The notes under the pieces were generated by a model. The model was not told the DNA's origin, did no database searches, and worked only from the letters and a program-made list of their open reading frames with translations. Below, one piece after another: positions 27,490-41,892 of a DNA stretch of 64,000 bases; position 1 is the first letter of the stretch, and each line of letters begins with the position of its first letter. The stretch covers positions 1-64,000 of the forward strand of contig JAJYGN010000012.1 in NCBI GenBank assembly GCA_021790675.1, in the 5' to 3' direction. Made by a program: the position numbers and the translations under genes. This DNA comes from Actinomycetes bacterium. Lineage in GTDB: Bacteria; Actinomycetota; Acidimicrobiia; Acidimicrobiales; RAAP-2.

Positions 27490-29178
27490 TCACGCAATCG
27501 TGACGCGCACACGCGCGCCGCGCGAGCGCTCCTTGAGAAGTCGGCCCAAGGCCAGCGGATCAACCGCGCGCACCACGAAGCCCGAAGCCGTCTCGCTCAC
27601 TCGCACGACGCCCGCCAGACCTTCGACGACCCGTGCGGCGTCCTCGCCACTGACCGTGGCCGTCGCGGCGAACGGTGCAAGTCCCAGCGTCCGCGCGTCC
27701 TCCACGTCGGACTCGAGGACGCGCGAGAAGTCAAGGGTCTCTAGCGCGTCAAGGACGGCGTCGTCGCCGCGGCGAGTCTGCACGACGACCTCGCCGCGGC
27801 GCTCGCGGCGCCCTCCCACCAGGCGCCCCGCGCGGCCCACCGCATTGATCGCCGCGCGCCGCGCCGACGCGTGCGGCGCCAGCAAGTACTGGTCGAAGTC
27901 AACGTAGACCACGAGTGAGCAGCGCCGCACCCGTGCGAAGACGGCCTCGGTGCCGACGACGACCCGCTCGAGGGCCTCGGGCGACGCCGCGCGGGTTACC
28001 TCGCTCACCGCTCGTGCGAGCTGGTTGGCAACGTCGCGCGCCAAGGTCGTCACCCCCGAACGGACCCGCTTCAATTTCGTCGCCCCACAGACGCGGCAAT
28101 AGGGCTCGCGTACCTCGTGCAACTCGGCGCAGGCAATGCCGCCCTCCACGTCGCCTTCGGCCTGGCGGCACACCGCGCAGCGTGCCAACTCTCCGCAGCG
28201 CGCGCAGGCGAGGAGTCGACCGGTCCCCAGGCGCTGGAGGATGACGACGACGGCCACCGCCTCGGGGCCGGCGAGCGCGCGGTGCGCCGCGGCCAGCGTC
28301 GGAGCCGAGAGCGCGCCCTCACGGGGGTCGCGCGTGCGCCGGTCGACGACGCTCACCGTGGGCCACGCGGCAACGAACTCGGGGTCGGACACGAGCGGGC
28401 CCAGGTCGAGCACCGACGGCGAGGGGGCCAGCGACGTCGCCCACAACTCGGCGCCGTCGCGTCGACATCGCTCGCGCACCACGCTCAGCGCGTCCCAGTT
28501 GGGAAACATTGGGCTCACGTACGACTCATCGTCCGCGTCGATCACTACCGCGCCCGAAAGGAGTGGTGCCGGCGCCAGGGCTCCCCCGCGGGCCGCGACG
28601 ATGACCGGCCAGCCCGCGCGCATCTCGGCCCACTGCTCGACACCGGCCACGGCGAGGCCGCGCTGGGCCAGACGGCCCTGGAGCCGTCGGGCCCACGCCT
28701 CGCTGGGCACTAGCACCAGCAGGGACCCGGGACGAGCCCAGACCTTTTGATACGCCGCGAGCACAACGTCGAGCGGGTCGGTGGTCGGGGCCAGGTGGAG
28801 GGGCCCCGACTCCCAGGCCTGTCGAGGCGCGACGCTGAGCGCGGCGGGCACAGGCGCGACCGGCAGGGTCGCCACGACCACGCCCGGCGTGAGGCTGATG
28901 AGAACGCGAGCCAGCGGCGCGCACCAGCGGTCACTCACCCAGCGCGCCAGGTCGAGCAGCTCGCCTGGTGGGCCGTAGCCGAGAGATTTGGTGAGCGGCA
29001 ACATTCCCTCGATCGGCTCGGCGTCACCGAGCACCCAGCCGCGCACCGAGCGTCCCTGGAGGCTGACGCGCACGCGGTCCCCGGCACGCACCTGCTCGGT
29101 GGCCGCAGTCGTGACGTAGGTGAAGGGTCGATCCAGTGCCGCGACCTCGGTGAGGACCGACACCGCGCGGCTGGACAC
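27490..29178 (-). CDS. priA: PriA-like primosomal protein N', apparently helicase-motif-deficient
   Basis: Position between metK and def; PriA-like N-terminus (LDRPFTYV...GDRVRV) and zinc cysteines (CARCGELARCAVC...CRVCG); no Walker A seen. Confidence 0.8.
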   Translation of the reverse strand: MSSRAVSVLTEVAALDRPFTYVTTAATEQVRAGDRVRVSLQGRSVRGWVLGDAEPIEGMLPLTKSLGYGPPGELLDLARWVSDRWCAPLARVLISLTPGVVVATLPVAPVPAALSVAPRQAWESGPLHLAPTTDPLDVVLAAYQKVWARPGSLLVLVPSEAWARRLQGRLAQRGLAVAGVEQWAEMRAGWPVIVAARGGALAPAPLLSGAVVIDADDESYVSPMFPNWDALSVVRERCRRDGAELWATSLAPSPSVLDLGPLVSDPEFVAAWPTVSVVDRRTRDPREGALSAPTLAAAHRALAGPEAVAVVVILQRLGTGRLLACARCGELARCAVCRQAEGDVEGGIACAELHEVREPYCRVCGATKLKRVRSGVTTLARDVANQLARAVSEVTRAASPEALERVVVGTEAVFARVRRCSLVVYVDFDQYLLAPHASARRAAINAVGRAGRLVGGRRERRGEVVVQTRRGDDAVLDALETLDFSRVLESDVEDARTLGLAPFAATATVSGEDAARVVEGLAGVVRVSETASGFVVRAVDPLALGRLLKERSRGARVRVTIA

Positions 29179-30374
29179 TAGGGCAGCGAGAGTTCCCGGC
29201 GCAGGTCGTCCAGGCGCGGCGTCTGCTCCCACGTGAATCCCTGGTCGGTGCGGCCGAAGTGCCCGTAGGCGGCGGTACGCGCGTAGACGGGTCGGCGCAA
29301 GTCGAGATCGCGGATGATCGCAGCCGGGCGCAGGTCGAAGATGGCGTCGACGGCCTTGGCGATCTTCGCGCGGTCCACGCGCTCGGTGCCAAAGGTCTCC
29401 ACCAGCACCGACACGGGACGCGCCACGCCGATCGCGTAGGCGACCTGGACCTCGCAGCGGCGCGCCGCGCCCGAGGCGACGACGTGCTTGGCGACCCAGC
29501 GCGCGGCGTAGGCCGCCGAGCGGTCGACCTTGGAGGGGTCCTTGCCCGAGAACGCCCCACCGCCGTGGCGCGACATCCCCCCGTAGGTGTCGACGATGAT
29601 CTTGCGCCCGGTGAGACCGGCGTCGGCGTGCGGCCCGCCTAAGACGAACTTGCCCGATGGGTTCACGTAGACGTTCATTGAGGACGTGTCCAGGATCTCG
29701 GGCAGCATGGGTCGAATCACGTGCTCGAGCACGTCGGCCTTGATCTGGGGCTGGGCGTAGCCGTCCTCGTGCTGGGTCGAGACCAGCACCGTGTCAACAG
29801 CCACTGGTCGACCCGTCTCGTAGGCGATGGTCACCTGAGTCTTGCCATCGGGGCGCAGGTAGGGCACCTCGCCGGAGCGGCGCACCTGAGCCAGGCGCAT
29901 GCTGAGCCGGTGCGCCAGCCAAATCGGCAGCGGCATGAAGTCGTCGTTGTCGTCGCACGCGTATCCGAACATCATCCCCTGGTCCCCGGCGCCGAGCGCG
30001 TTGAGCGCGTCTTCACCGCCGATCCCGTTACGCAGTTCGAAAGCCTCGTCGACACCACCGGCGATGTCAGGGCTCTGCTGGTCGAGCGAGACCAGCACAG
30101 CGCAGTTGCGCCCGTCGAAACCCTTGGCGCCGTCGTCATAGCCGATGTCAAGGATCGTCCGACGCGCGATCGACGTGATGTCCACGCTCGCCGAGGTCGT
30201 GATCTCACCGGCCACCACGCACAGTCCCGTGGTCAGGAGCGTCTCGCACGCGACGCGCGCGTAGGGGTCCTGGGCGAGGATCGCGTCCAGAACGCTGTCC
30301 GAGACCTGGTCGGCGATCTTGTCCGGGTGTCCTTCGGTCACCGACTCCGAGGTGAAGAGGGTCCGGTCACTCAT
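29178..30374 (-). CDS. metK: S-adenosylmethionine synthetase
   Basis: [42 protein letters not shown]. Confidence 0.98.
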   Translation of the reverse strand: MSDRTLFTSESVTEGHPDKIADQVSDSVLDAILAQDPYARVACETLLTTGLCVVAGEITTSASVDITSIARRTILDIGYDDGAKGFDGRNCAVLVSLDQQSPDIAGGVDEAFELRNGIGGEDALNALGAGDQGMMFGYACDDNDDFMPLPIWLAHRLSMRLAQVRRSGEVPYLRPDGKTQVTIAYETGRPVAVDTVLVSTQHEDGYAQPQIKADVLEHVIRPMLPEILDTSSMNVYVNPSGKFVLGGPHADAGLTGRKIIVDTYGGMSRHGGGAFSGKDPSKVDRSAAYAARWVAKHVVASGAARRCEVQVAYAIGVARPVSVLVETFGTERVDRAKIAKAVDAIFDLRPAAIIRDLDLRRPVYARTAAYGHFGRTDQGFTWEQTPRLDDLRRELSLP

Positions 30375-31603
30375 GGGGCTCCTTGGGCTAACAATGAAGC
30401 CACCCTAGCCAAGATCTCGTGAGAAACTGCTTCTTTCGAGCGTCGCGAGATGACGCTCTCGCCACCGTCGGCCCCTAAGAGCACGACCTCGTTCGTGGCG
30501 TGTTCGAAACCGGCGCCCGGGGCGCTGACGTCGTTGACGACCAGGAGGTCGACCCCCTTGGTGGCGAGCTTGGTGCGAGCGTGATCCATTACGTCGGTGG
30601 ACTCGGCGGCGAATCCGACGATGACCTGACCCGGGTGGCGCCGCGCCACGAGCTCGCGCACGATGTCACGAGTGGGCTCGAGCACGAGTTCGAGGGGCGC
30701 GTCGTGCTTCTTGATCTTCTGCGGTGCGGGCGCGAGCGTGTAGTCCGAGACGGCCGCCGCCATGATCACGGCGTCGGCGTCGGCGCTGGCGGCGAGCGTG
30801 ACCTCCAACATCTCGGCCGCACTCTCAACGAATGTCACCTCCACGCCGCGCACGACGTCAAGTGCGAGATCGCGATGGGCGGCGCTGACGAGACTGACGC
30901 GTGCCCCGAGACGGAAGGCCACCTCCGCCAGGGCGTAGCCCTGACGACCCGAGGAGCGATTGCTCACCACGCGCACCGGATCGATCGCCTCGCGCGTGCC
31001 CCCGGCCGTGACGACGACATGGCGCCCACTGAGGACCCCCCGATAGCCCGCCACGATCCTGGTCGCCATCTCGACGATGGCCTCGGGCTCGGCGAGTCGT
31101 CCGGCGCCTTCGTCGCCGCCGGCGAGACGCCCCACGGCTGGCTCGAGTACGAGCACGCCGCGACGGCGCAGCGTGGCCAGGTTCTCCTGGACCGAGGGTT
31201 GCTCCCACATCTCGGTGTGCATCGCAGGGCAGAGCAGGATCGGGGCGCGACTCGCGAGCAGCGTCGCGCTGAGCAGGTCGTCGGCGAGACCCATCGCCAG
31301 GCGTGCGATGAGATGAGCCGTCGCCGGGGCCACCACGATCAATTCGGCGTTCTGGCCGAGGTGCGTGTGAGGAATTGGCGTTATCGCGTCGCCGTAGAGA
31401 CGAACGCGAGCCGGCTCACTCGCCAGTGCGCTGAAGGTGACCTCGCCAACGAAGCGGGTCGCGTCGGGGGTGAGAACGGGCACGACGTGATATCCCGCGT
31501 CCATCAGACGGCGCAGTACTTCGACGGCCTTATAGGCGGCGATGCCGCCGGCCACCCCTAGGACAATGCGCGGATTCGACGAACTAGGCGTCGCGGAGGG
31601 CAT
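30371..31603 (-). CDS. coaBC: Phosphopantothenoylcysteine decarboxylase/synthetase
   Basis: [33 protein letters not shown]. Confidence 0.96.
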   Translation of the reverse strand: MPSATPSSSNPRIVLGVAGGIAAYKAVEVLRRLMDAGYHVVPVLTPDATRFVGEVTFSALASEPARVRLYGDAITPIPHTHLGQNAELIVVAPATAHLIARLAMGLADDLLSATLLASRAPILLCPAMHTEMWEQPSVQENLATLRRRGVLVLEPAVGRLAGGDEGAGRLAEPEAIVEMATRIVAGYRGVLSGRHVVVTAGGTREAIDPVRVVSNRSSGRQGYALAEVAFRLGARVSLVSAAHRDLALDVVRGVEVTFVESAAEMLEVTLAASADADAVIMAAAVSDYTLAPAPQKIKKHDAPLELVLEPTRDIVRELVARRHPGQVIVGFAAESTDVMDHARTKLATKGVDLLVVNDVSAPGAGFEHATNEVVLLGADGGESVISRRSKEAVSHEILARVASLLAQGAP

Positions 31604-31937
31604 CGGTGAAGGCGTCCAGGTCGTTCGCGGCGTCCTGGCGGGCCTGCTCCTGAGCGTCCTTCGCGAGCTTCTCCGCCTCGAGCTCCTCGGGAGTCGGGCG
31701 ATGGAACTCGAGCTTGCCCTCGTAGAGCTCCTCGAGGGCGAGCGAGAGAGACTTGTTCGACAGCGACGTGACCTGGGGCGGGATCAGCGCGCCGTGGCCG
31801 ACGCCGAGTCCGTTGTAGTACTCGTTGATCTCACGAGCGCGGATCGCCGAGACCGCGACCAGGGTGAACTTGGAGTCGCCGACCTTGGCTAAGAGGTCTT
31901 CGATGGGCGGGTCAACCAGTGTCGGGCGTTCGGCCAT
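31584..31937 (-). CDS. rpoZ: RNA polymerase omega subunit
   Basis: PPIEDLLAKVGDSKFTLVAVSAIRAREIN; located between gmk and coaBC. Confidence 0.93.
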   Translation of the reverse strand: MAERPTLVDPPIEDLLAKVGDSKFTLVAVSAIRAREINEYYNGLGVGHGALIPPQVTSLSNKSLSLALEELYEGKLEFHRPTPEELEAEKLAKDAQEQARQDAANDLDAFTDALRDA

Positions 31938-31940
31938 GGG

Positions 31941-32522
31941 TCAGTCCTTTGTCGAGGGGTCCCGTCGCTTCGAACGGAGTTCCTCCAGTATAGAGAGGAT
32001 TTCGTTCGCCGCCCGCTCCACGTCGTCGTTCACGACCACGTAGGAGGCCAACTCGTGGCCCTTGGCCAGCTCTTCGGGCGTGCTCGCCAGGCGCCGGCGC
32101 ACGTGGTCGTCACCGTCACCGCGGCGCCGCAGGCGCCCTTCGAGATCATCCATCGACGGCGGCAGAATCAGGATCACGACGGCGTCGGGGTGCTCGCGGC
32201 GCACCTGCTCGGCGCCTTGGACCTCGATCTCGAGCAGGACGTCGGTGCCGGGCGCGGGTGCCGGGCGCGGGGTGCCGTAAAGATTGCCTTGGAACTGGGC
32301 CCATTCGAGGAAAAGACCGTCGTCGATCGCCTCCTCGAAGGACTCGCGATCGACGAAGACGTACTCATGACCGCGCTCGGTCGCCCGCTGGGGCCGCGTC
32401 GTCCAGGACCGGCTGAGTACGAGGCGCTCATCCGCCTCGACCAGGCGAGAAGCGATCGTCCCCTTCCCGACTCCGCCGGGTCCGATCAGGACCACGACGA
32501 GCGGCGACACGTCAGCGCACAA
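31941..32522 (-). CDS. gmk: Guanylate kinase
   Basis: GPGGVGKGT P-loop, SRSWTTRPQR. Confidence 0.95.
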   Translation of the reverse strand: MCADVSPLVVVLIGPGGVGKGTIASRLVEADERLVLSRSWTTRPQRATERGHEYVFVDRESFEEAIDDGLFLEWAQFQGNLYGTPRPAPAPGTDVLLEIEVQGAEQVRREHPDAVVILILPPSMDDLEGRLRRRGDGDDHVRRRLASTPEELAKGHELASYVVVNDDVERAANEILSILEELRSKRRDPSTKD

Positions 32523-32838
32523 GGGCGCGGAACAACTCGGCGCGCTGTTTGGGTCCGAGTCCCCTGATGCGGCGAGTCTTGGCGATGGCGGCCTTGGCCA
32601 TGATGCGCTCAGCCTTGACCTCGCCGATCGCCGGCAGGGCGCTGATGAGGTCGTAGGCGCGCATCTGCGCGACGCACTCCTCCTTCTCGGCGAGCTCGAA
32701 GATCTCTTCGAGCGACATCTTGCCGGACTTCACCAGGCGCTTGACTTCGGCTCGACGGCGACGGTTCGCCACGGCGAGACGCGAGGCCTGCACCCGCTGT
32801 TCTTGCGTCAGTGAGGGCGGGGTGGGGGTCACGCCCAC
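32512..32838 (-). CDS. mihF: Actinobacterial integration host factor (mIHF/sIHF)
   Basis: RRRAEVKRLVKSGKMSLEEIF...ISALPAIGEVKAERIM...RRIRGLGPKQRAEL. Confidence 0.95.
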   Translation of the reverse strand: MGVTPTPPSLTQEQRVQASRLAVANRRRRAEVKRLVKSGKMSLEEIFELAEKEECVAQMRAYDLISALPAIGEVKAERIMAKAAIAKTRRIRGLGPKQRAELFRALVR

Positions 32839-32865
32839 AGAATACCCCTTGGGCCTGACAGGCGT

Positions 32866-33702
32866 TTAGAGCAGGGCGGATGCTGCCGCATCGCGCCATC
32901 GGGCGGCCGCGCCAGCCAGGGCCGCGCGATCCGGGCCCGCGAGGAGCACACCCCGGCTCACACTGGCCAGAACACTCGCGCGCGCGCACCCCGCGGTGGC
33001 GCGCGCAACGTCCTCAGGAACCGCCCCCTGCGCGCCGAGGCCCGGTACCAGGACCGGGCCGCCGAGCTCGCCCAAGGGGAACGCGGGCGCGGCGCGCGTC
33101 GCGCCGATCACCACGCCCACGGCGCCGCGTCCGTCTCGGCGCGCATTGAGAGCGGCCACGCCGGCGAGTATGTCTGTTTCGACGCGCTCCCCAGAGTCAC
33201 TGCGCGCGCCCTGGATTGCCCGGCCCTCGGCGTTGGAGGTGGCCGCAAGGACGAAGAGTCCCCGCGCCGTGCGCCGTGCGGTCTCGACGAAAGGGGCCAG
33301 GGCGCCCAGTCCCACGTACGGGCTCACGGTCAGGGCGTCCACGCACAGGGGCGAGGCGTCCTCGAGCCAGGCCGCGGCGTAGCCCTCGTTGGACGAGACG
33401 ATGTCGCCGCGCTTGGCGTCTCCGATGACGATGAGGCCAGCCGCGCGCGCCTCGGCGATGACGCGCTCGAGCACCGCGAAACCCGCCGCAGCGAAGCGCT
33501 CGAAGAAGGCCACCTGAGGCTTGACCGCGCACGCCGTGCCGGCGACGGCCTCGACGACGCGCAGGCTCGCGTACTCGAGGTCACCGACCGAGTCGGTCCG
33601 ACCCCAGGAGTTCAGGACCGCGGCGCTGGGATCGATGCCCACGCACAGCGGCCCCGTGGCGTCGATCTGGCTCGACAACCGTTCGCCGAACGTCTCAGCC
33701 AT
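32866..33702 (-). CDS. pyrF: Orotidine 5'-phosphate decarboxylase
   Basis: CVGIDPS, IGDAKRGDI; start at 33702. Confidence 0.94.
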   Translation of the reverse strand: MAETFGERLSSQIDATGPLCVGIDPSAAVLNSWGRTDSVGDLEYASLRVVEAVAGTACAVKPQVAFFERFAAAGFAVLERVIAEARAAGLIVIGDAKRGDIVSSNEGYAAAWLEDASPLCVDALTVSPYVGLGALAPFVETARRTARGLFVLAATSNAEGRAIQGARSDSGERVETDILAGVAALNARRDGRGAVGVVIGATRAAPAFPLGELGGPVLVPGLGAQGAVPEDVARATAGCARASVLASVSRGVLLAGPDRAALAGAAARWRDAAASALL

Positions 33703-34599
33703 GGGCCGCCCCCTTGATCTCCTCGAGCGACGCGCACCCGTGGCGCACCAGCCAGTCTCCAAGCTGTCGCTGAACCCGCCACGGCGCGCGCGGATCGGCG
33801 AAGGTGGCCGTTCCCACCTCCACGGCGTCAGCCCCGGCCATGATCATCGCGACCGCGTCCTCGCCCGAGGACACTCCCCCCACGCCCACGATGGGCACCT
33901 TGGGCATCGCGGCGCGGCATTCATAGACCGCGCGCAGCGCCACCGGATGAAGTCCGGGCCCGCTCAAGCCCCCTCCCCCGTTGCCAAGCGCCGGACGGCG
34001 CGTCTCGACGTCGATTATGAGTCCGAGCAACGTGTTGACCAGGACGATCGCGTCCGCACCGGCGTCGAGCGCCGCCCCGGCAATTTCGATGAGGTCGGGC
34101 GTGTTGGGACTGAGCTTCACCCACAGCGGCACGTCGGCCTGGCGGCAGGCCCCCACGACCTCGGCCGTCGCCGTCGCGGAGTGGGCGAACATGCGCGAAC
34201 GATCCTCCAGATTGGGACAGCTGACGTTGACCTCGATCGCGACGACCTCGGCACCGCGCATCTGCTCGATGGCGTCGGCGAAGTCCGCGACGCTGCGGCC
34301 CCACACCGAGGCGACGACCGTCGCGCCGCGCTCGCGCAGACGTGTCAATTCGCGTTCGCGCCACGCGCTAACCCCGGGGCCCGAGAGCCCCACGGCGTTG
34401 AGCATGTGCTCTCCCCAGGCGGCGACCCGGGGAGCGGGATTCCCCTCCCATGAGTAGGCAGCGAGGGACTTGGTCACGACCGCGCCAAGCGTGGCGAGGT
34501 CGCCGTAACCAGCGAGCTCGTCGCCGTATCCCGAGGTGCCCGCTGCGGTCAGTACCGGCGAGGAAAGGGCCACCTCACCCACGCGTGTGCCGAGGTTAC

Positions 34600-34603
<4 letters not shown>
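33695..34603 (-). CDS. pyrD: Dihydroorotate dehydrogenase, class 1B-like catalytic subunit
   Basis: [40 protein letters not shown] start at 34603 overlaps carB stop. Confidence 0.92.
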
Positions 34604-37892
<3,289 letters not shown>

Positions 37893-37893
<1 letters not shown>

Positions 37894-38972
37894 CAGTCAT
37901 TCTCCATCAGGGCGGCAAAGCGGTCGAACAGGTAGCGCGCGTCGTGGGGCCCCGGGCCGGCTTCGGGGTGATACTGCACCGAGAAGCAGCGCGTTGAAGG
38001 TGACGCGATCCCCTCGATCACGCCGTCGTTGAGGTTGACGTGGCTGACGTGCACGCGCTCGAGGGAGTCGGCGGCCAGGGCGTAGTTGTGATTCTGAGCG
38101 GTGATCTCGATGCGTCCCGTTGCGAGGTCCTTTACCGGGTGATTGCCACCGTGATGTCCGAAGGGCAACTTGAACGTGCGCCCGCCCAAGGCGACGCCGA
38201 GCAGCTGATGTCCCAGGCAGATGCCAAAGATCGGCACCACGCCGATGAGCTGGCTAATCTGCTCGACCAGTCCCGAGAGCGCCGCCGGATCACCCGGGCC
38301 GTTGGAGAGCATCACGCCGTCGGGCGCCATTTCAAGCACCTCGGCCGCGGTGGTGGCCGCCGGAACCACGGTCACGCGAAAGCGTGCCGCGAGCTGATCG
38401 ACCATCGTGGTCTTGATCCCGAAGTCGTAGGCCACCACGTGGCGCTGGCCCTCGCCGCGCGAGTAGCGCGTCGACGTCGACACGCTCGAGACGTAGTCCG
38501 TGTTGTCGGTGCCCGTGGCCCGGGCCGCGGCCGCGGCCACGTCGTCGAACGCGCCATGTCCGAAGGCGCCCGGCAGCGCCCCGTGCGCGCGAAGGTGCCG
38601 AGTCAGGCGGCGCGTGTCAAGGCCCACGATTGCCGGCACCTCGTGGGCGATGAGATAGTCCTCGAGTTCACCGACGCTGCGCCAGTTCGAGGCCACCGGC
38701 GAGAGATCTCGCACCACCACGCCGCGACACCAAGGCCGCGCCGCCTCGTCGTCAAGGGGCGTGACGCCGTAGTTGCCGATATGCGGATACGTGAAGGTGA
38801 TGACCTGTCCGGCGTAGCTCGGGTCGGTGATGATCTCCTGATACCCCGCGAGGGAGGTGTTGAAGACGAACTCACCCATGGTCAGCCCACCCTCGGGCAG
38901 GAAGCCCGCGGCGTATCCGTCGAAGGCCGTCCCGTCGGCCAGGACCAGTGTGGCGGGTGGGCGCGTCAGCAC
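37893..38972 (-). CDS. carA: Carbamoyl-phosphate synthase small subunit
   Basis: [16 protein letters not shown] class I amidotransferase; [17 protein letters not shown]. Confidence 0.98.
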
Positions 38973-40276
38973 ATCTCTCCGTTCTCAGCGATCAGGCGAC
39001 CCCTGGCGATCGTCGCTCGGGCACGACCGTGCAGGGTGCGACCGTGGTAGGGGGTGTTGGTCGCGCGGCTCTGAAGTCGGTCGCGATCGACCGTCCACTC
39101 GACGCCGGGGTCGAAGACCACCAGGTTGGCGTCCTCTCCAACCGCCACCTCGCCGCCGTGGGCACTCAGGCCCACGCGCACGTCGCTCGCGCGCAGTTGG
39201 GCGATTCTCGCGGGGCCCCGGCTCAGCAACGCGAAGAACGCGCGCGGGTCGCCGTCTGCGCCCAGGGCCTCGACGGTAAGGGAGGCCGCGTGCTCGAGTC
39301 CCAGCATCCCCGCGGGCGCCTCGTCAAAGGCCAGGTCCTTCGACTCGGGCAGGTGCGGGGCGTGGTCCGTCGCCACCGCGTCGACATCGCCGCGTTGCAG
39401 CGCCGCCACCAGGGCCGCCGCGTCACCGGGCGAGCGTAGCGGCGGGTTCACCTTGTAGTGGGGGTCGTACGTGCGACAGGCCGACTCATCCAGGCTGAAG
39501 TGGTGAGGGGCGACTTCGCAGGTCACGTCGAGGCCCTCACGGCGCGCCGCGACCACCAGGGCGATCGAGCGCGCGGTAGAGAGGTGTAAGAAGTGCACTG
39601 ACGCTCCGCTCGCGCGCACCAGTTCGATGTCGCGCACGACCATGAGTTCCTCGGCCAGAGCGGGCCGACCCACAAGGCCCAGGCGGCCGGCGAGCGCCCC
39701 CTCGTTCATAGAACCGAACTCGACCAGACTCGGCTCTTCGCAGTGTTGGGCCAGACGCACCCCGAGCGGCTTCGCGTAACTCAGAGCCCGCCGCATCACC
39801 TCCGCGCTGGCCACCGCCGCGCCATCGTCAGTAAAGATTCTCACCCCGAGCGCGGCCATCTCGGCGAGTGGCGCCAACTTCTCGCCGCGGCGACCCTGGG
39901 TGATCGCCCCGGCGACCGCGACGTCGATTCCCGTGAGGGCCCCGCGCGCCAGCACGTAGGACACGAGAGCCACCGTGTCGAGCGCCGGTTCAGTGTTGGG
40001 CATCGCGACGACCGCGCAGTACCCGCCGACCGCCGCGGCGCGCGCGCCGGATTCGACGGTCTCGGCCGCCTCGAGTCCCGGCTCGCGCAGGTGTGTGTGC
40101 AGATCCACGAAGCCCGGCCCCACCCAGGCGCCGCTCGCGTCGATCTCGCGCGCACCCGCCGGCGCGTTGACCTTTTCTCCTACCTCGAGAACGCGGCCGT
40201 CGACGACGACCACGTCAGCGCGTACCACCTCGTGTGAGCGGACTATCGAACCGCCTCGAATCACCAGCGACGTCAT
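38966..40276 (-). CDS. pyrC: Dihydroorotase
   Basis: FVDLHTHLREPG, CEVAPHHFSL, ATDHAPH. Confidence 0.97.
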   Translation of the reverse strand: MTSLVIRGGSIVRSHEVVRADVVVVDGRVLEVGEKVNAPAGAREIDASGAWVGPGFVDLHTHLREPGLEAAETVESGARAAAVGGYCAVVAMPNTEPALDTVALVSYVLARGALTGIDVAVAGAITQGRRGEKLAPLAEMAALGVRIFTDDGAAVASAEVMRRALSYAKPLGVRLAQHCEEPSLVEFGSMNEGALAGRLGLVGRPALAEELMVVRDIELVRASGASVHFLHLSTARSIALVVAARREGLDVTCEVAPHHFSLDESACRTYDPHYKVNPPLRSPGDAAALVAALQRGDVDAVATDHAPHLPESKDLAFDEAPAGMLGLEHAASLTVEALGADGDPRAFFALLSRGPARIAQLRASDVRVGLSAHGGEVAVGEDANLVVFDPGVEWTVDRDRLQSRATNTPYHGRTLHGRARATIARGRLIAENGEMC

Positions 40277-41253
40277 CGCGACTCCTCTCGACCCGCCACG
40301 CTGAGATAGAGGACAGCCATGCGGACCGGGACGCCGTTAGCGACCTGGCGCGTGATCACGGCGGCCGACGAATCGGCAACCCTCGCGTCGATCTCCACAC
40401 CGCGGTTCATCGGCCCCGGGTGCATGATGATGGTCGAAGGCGACAAACGGGCCGCTCGCTCGATAGTGAGCCCGTGGGTACGCGTAAATTCCGACAGACT
40501 CGGCACGAAGGCGCCGGTGCCGCGCTCGTGCTGCAGGCGCAACACGCCCACGACGTCGGCGTCGCCCAGCGCGTCGTCGAAGTCGCCGGCCACGCTCACG
40601 GGCCACTCCCGCACTCCGTCGGGCAACAAAGTGCCGGGCGCGGCCAGGGTCACCGTCGCGCCAAGGGCCACGTAGGCCTCGACATCGCTGCGCGCCACGC
40701 GCGAGTGGCGGACGTCGCCCACGATGAGAACGCGCAGTCCATCAAAGAGCTCGGCGCCGGTGTCACGCGCTCGCTCCCCGCGTCGTTCGGCAAGCACCTG
40801 ACGAAGGGTGTAGGCGTCAAGCAGCCCTTGCGTAGGGTGTTGATGAAGTCCGTCGCCCGCGTTGATCACTCGCACGTGCGGCACGTAGCGGGCCACCTGG
40901 ACGGCGGCGCCACTGGAGCGGTGTCTCATGACCACGGCATCGATGCCCAGCGCGTCGATGGTCGCAATGGTGTCACGCAGGCTCTCGCCCTTCTTGACCG
41001 ACGACGAGGCCACCGCAAGAGAGAGAACGTCGGCACTGAGGCGCTTGGCGGCCGTTTCAAAACTGAGGCGCGTGCGCGTGGACTCCTCGAAGAACAGCGA
41101 GGCGACCACGCGGCCCTTGAGCGCGGGCACTTTCTTGACCACCCGCCGGTTCACCTCGACGAAGGAGTCCGCGGTGTCGAGGACCTCGAGAATGGCCTCG
41201 CGACTCAACTCGCCGAGGTCGAGCAGGTTCTTTCCGCGAAGTGTGGTGATCAC
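40273..41253 (-). CDS. pyrB: Aspartate carbamoyltransferase catalytic subunit
   Basis: FFEESTRTRLSFE, HPTQGLLDAYTL, MHPGPMNRGVEI. Confidence 0.97.
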   Translation of the reverse strand: MITTLRGKNLLDLGELSREAILEVLDTADSFVEVNRRVVKKVPALKGRVVASLFFEESTRTRLSFETAAKRLSADVLSLAVASSSVKKGESLRDTIATIDALGIDAVVMRHRSSGAAVQVARYVPHVRVINAGDGLHQHPTQGLLDAYTLRQVLAERRGERARDTGAELFDGLRVLIVGDVRHSRVARSDVEAYVALGATVTLAAPGTLLPDGVREWPVSVAGDFDDALGDADVVGVLRLQHERGTGAFVPSLSEFTRTHGLTIERAARLSPSTIIMHPGPMNRGVEIDARVADSSAAVITRQVANGVPVRMAVLYLSVAGREESR

Positions 41254-41813
41254 GAGGCCGCCTCAACGCCGATCCACACGCCTTCGAGAGTCGCCAGGAC
41301 AGACTCGTTCGGCGAGGTAGGCAGGTTCTTGCCCACGTAATCGGGACGAATGGGCAACTCGCGGTGACCCCGATCCACCATCACCGCGAGCTCGATGACG
41401 CGGGGACGCCCCCACTCCGAAAGGGCGTTGAGGGCCGCGCGGATCGTCCGACCGGTGAAGAGAACGTCGTCGACCAGGACGACCACGCGATCGGTCAGGT
41501 CACCGGGAATTGCCGTCGAGGACGCGTCCACCAGGGGTCGCACGTGAGTGTCGTCGCGCCAGTAGGCCACGTCCAGGGTGCCAGAGCTGACCGCGGGCGC
41601 CCCCAGATCGGTGAGCTGTCGGGCGATCGCGCCGGCGAAGGCAATCCCGCCGGTCTGCAGTCCGATGACGACGATCGACTCGTCGGCGTGGTGCTCGAGA
41701 ATCTCGTGGGACATGCGTCGCAACGAGCGGGCCACCTCGTCGGCTGAAAGAACTTGGGAACGGGGCACGAACCCCGTCGCGGCGGACGGTTGCTCGCTCG
41801 AAGTGCCGGTCAC
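41250..41813 (-). CDS. pyrR: PyrR pyrimidine regulator / uracil phosphoribosyltransferase
   Basis: VVVLVDDVLFTGRTIRAALNAL PRPP motif; first gene of pyr operon. Confidence 0.96.
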   Translation of the reverse strand: MTGTSSEQPSAATGFVPRSQVLSADEVARSLRRMSHEILEHHADESIVVIGLQTGGIAFAGAIARQLTDLGAPAVSSGTLDVAYWRDDTHVRPLVDASSTAIPGDLTDRVVVLVDDVLFTGRTIRAALNALSEWGRPRVIELAVMVDRGHRELPIRPDYVGKNLPTSPNESVLATLEGVWIGVEAAS

Positions 41814-41819
41814 GATTCC

Positions 41820-41843
41820 TCCCGTCGTATGAGCCTCACGGGA
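41820..41843 (-). promoter_or_regulatory. PyrR-binding-loop-like hairpin overlapping pyrR SD
   Basis: Minus-strand TCCCGTGAGGCTCATACGACGGGA followed by GGAATC-GTG; contains UCCnGnGAGGCU and a TCCCGT/ACGGGA stem that includes part of the GGGAGGA SD. Confidence 0.7.
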
Positions 41844-41892
41844 CCCACTTCACGACGTCAAGACACTGTATCAGAACGTCAGTCTCGTTGAC

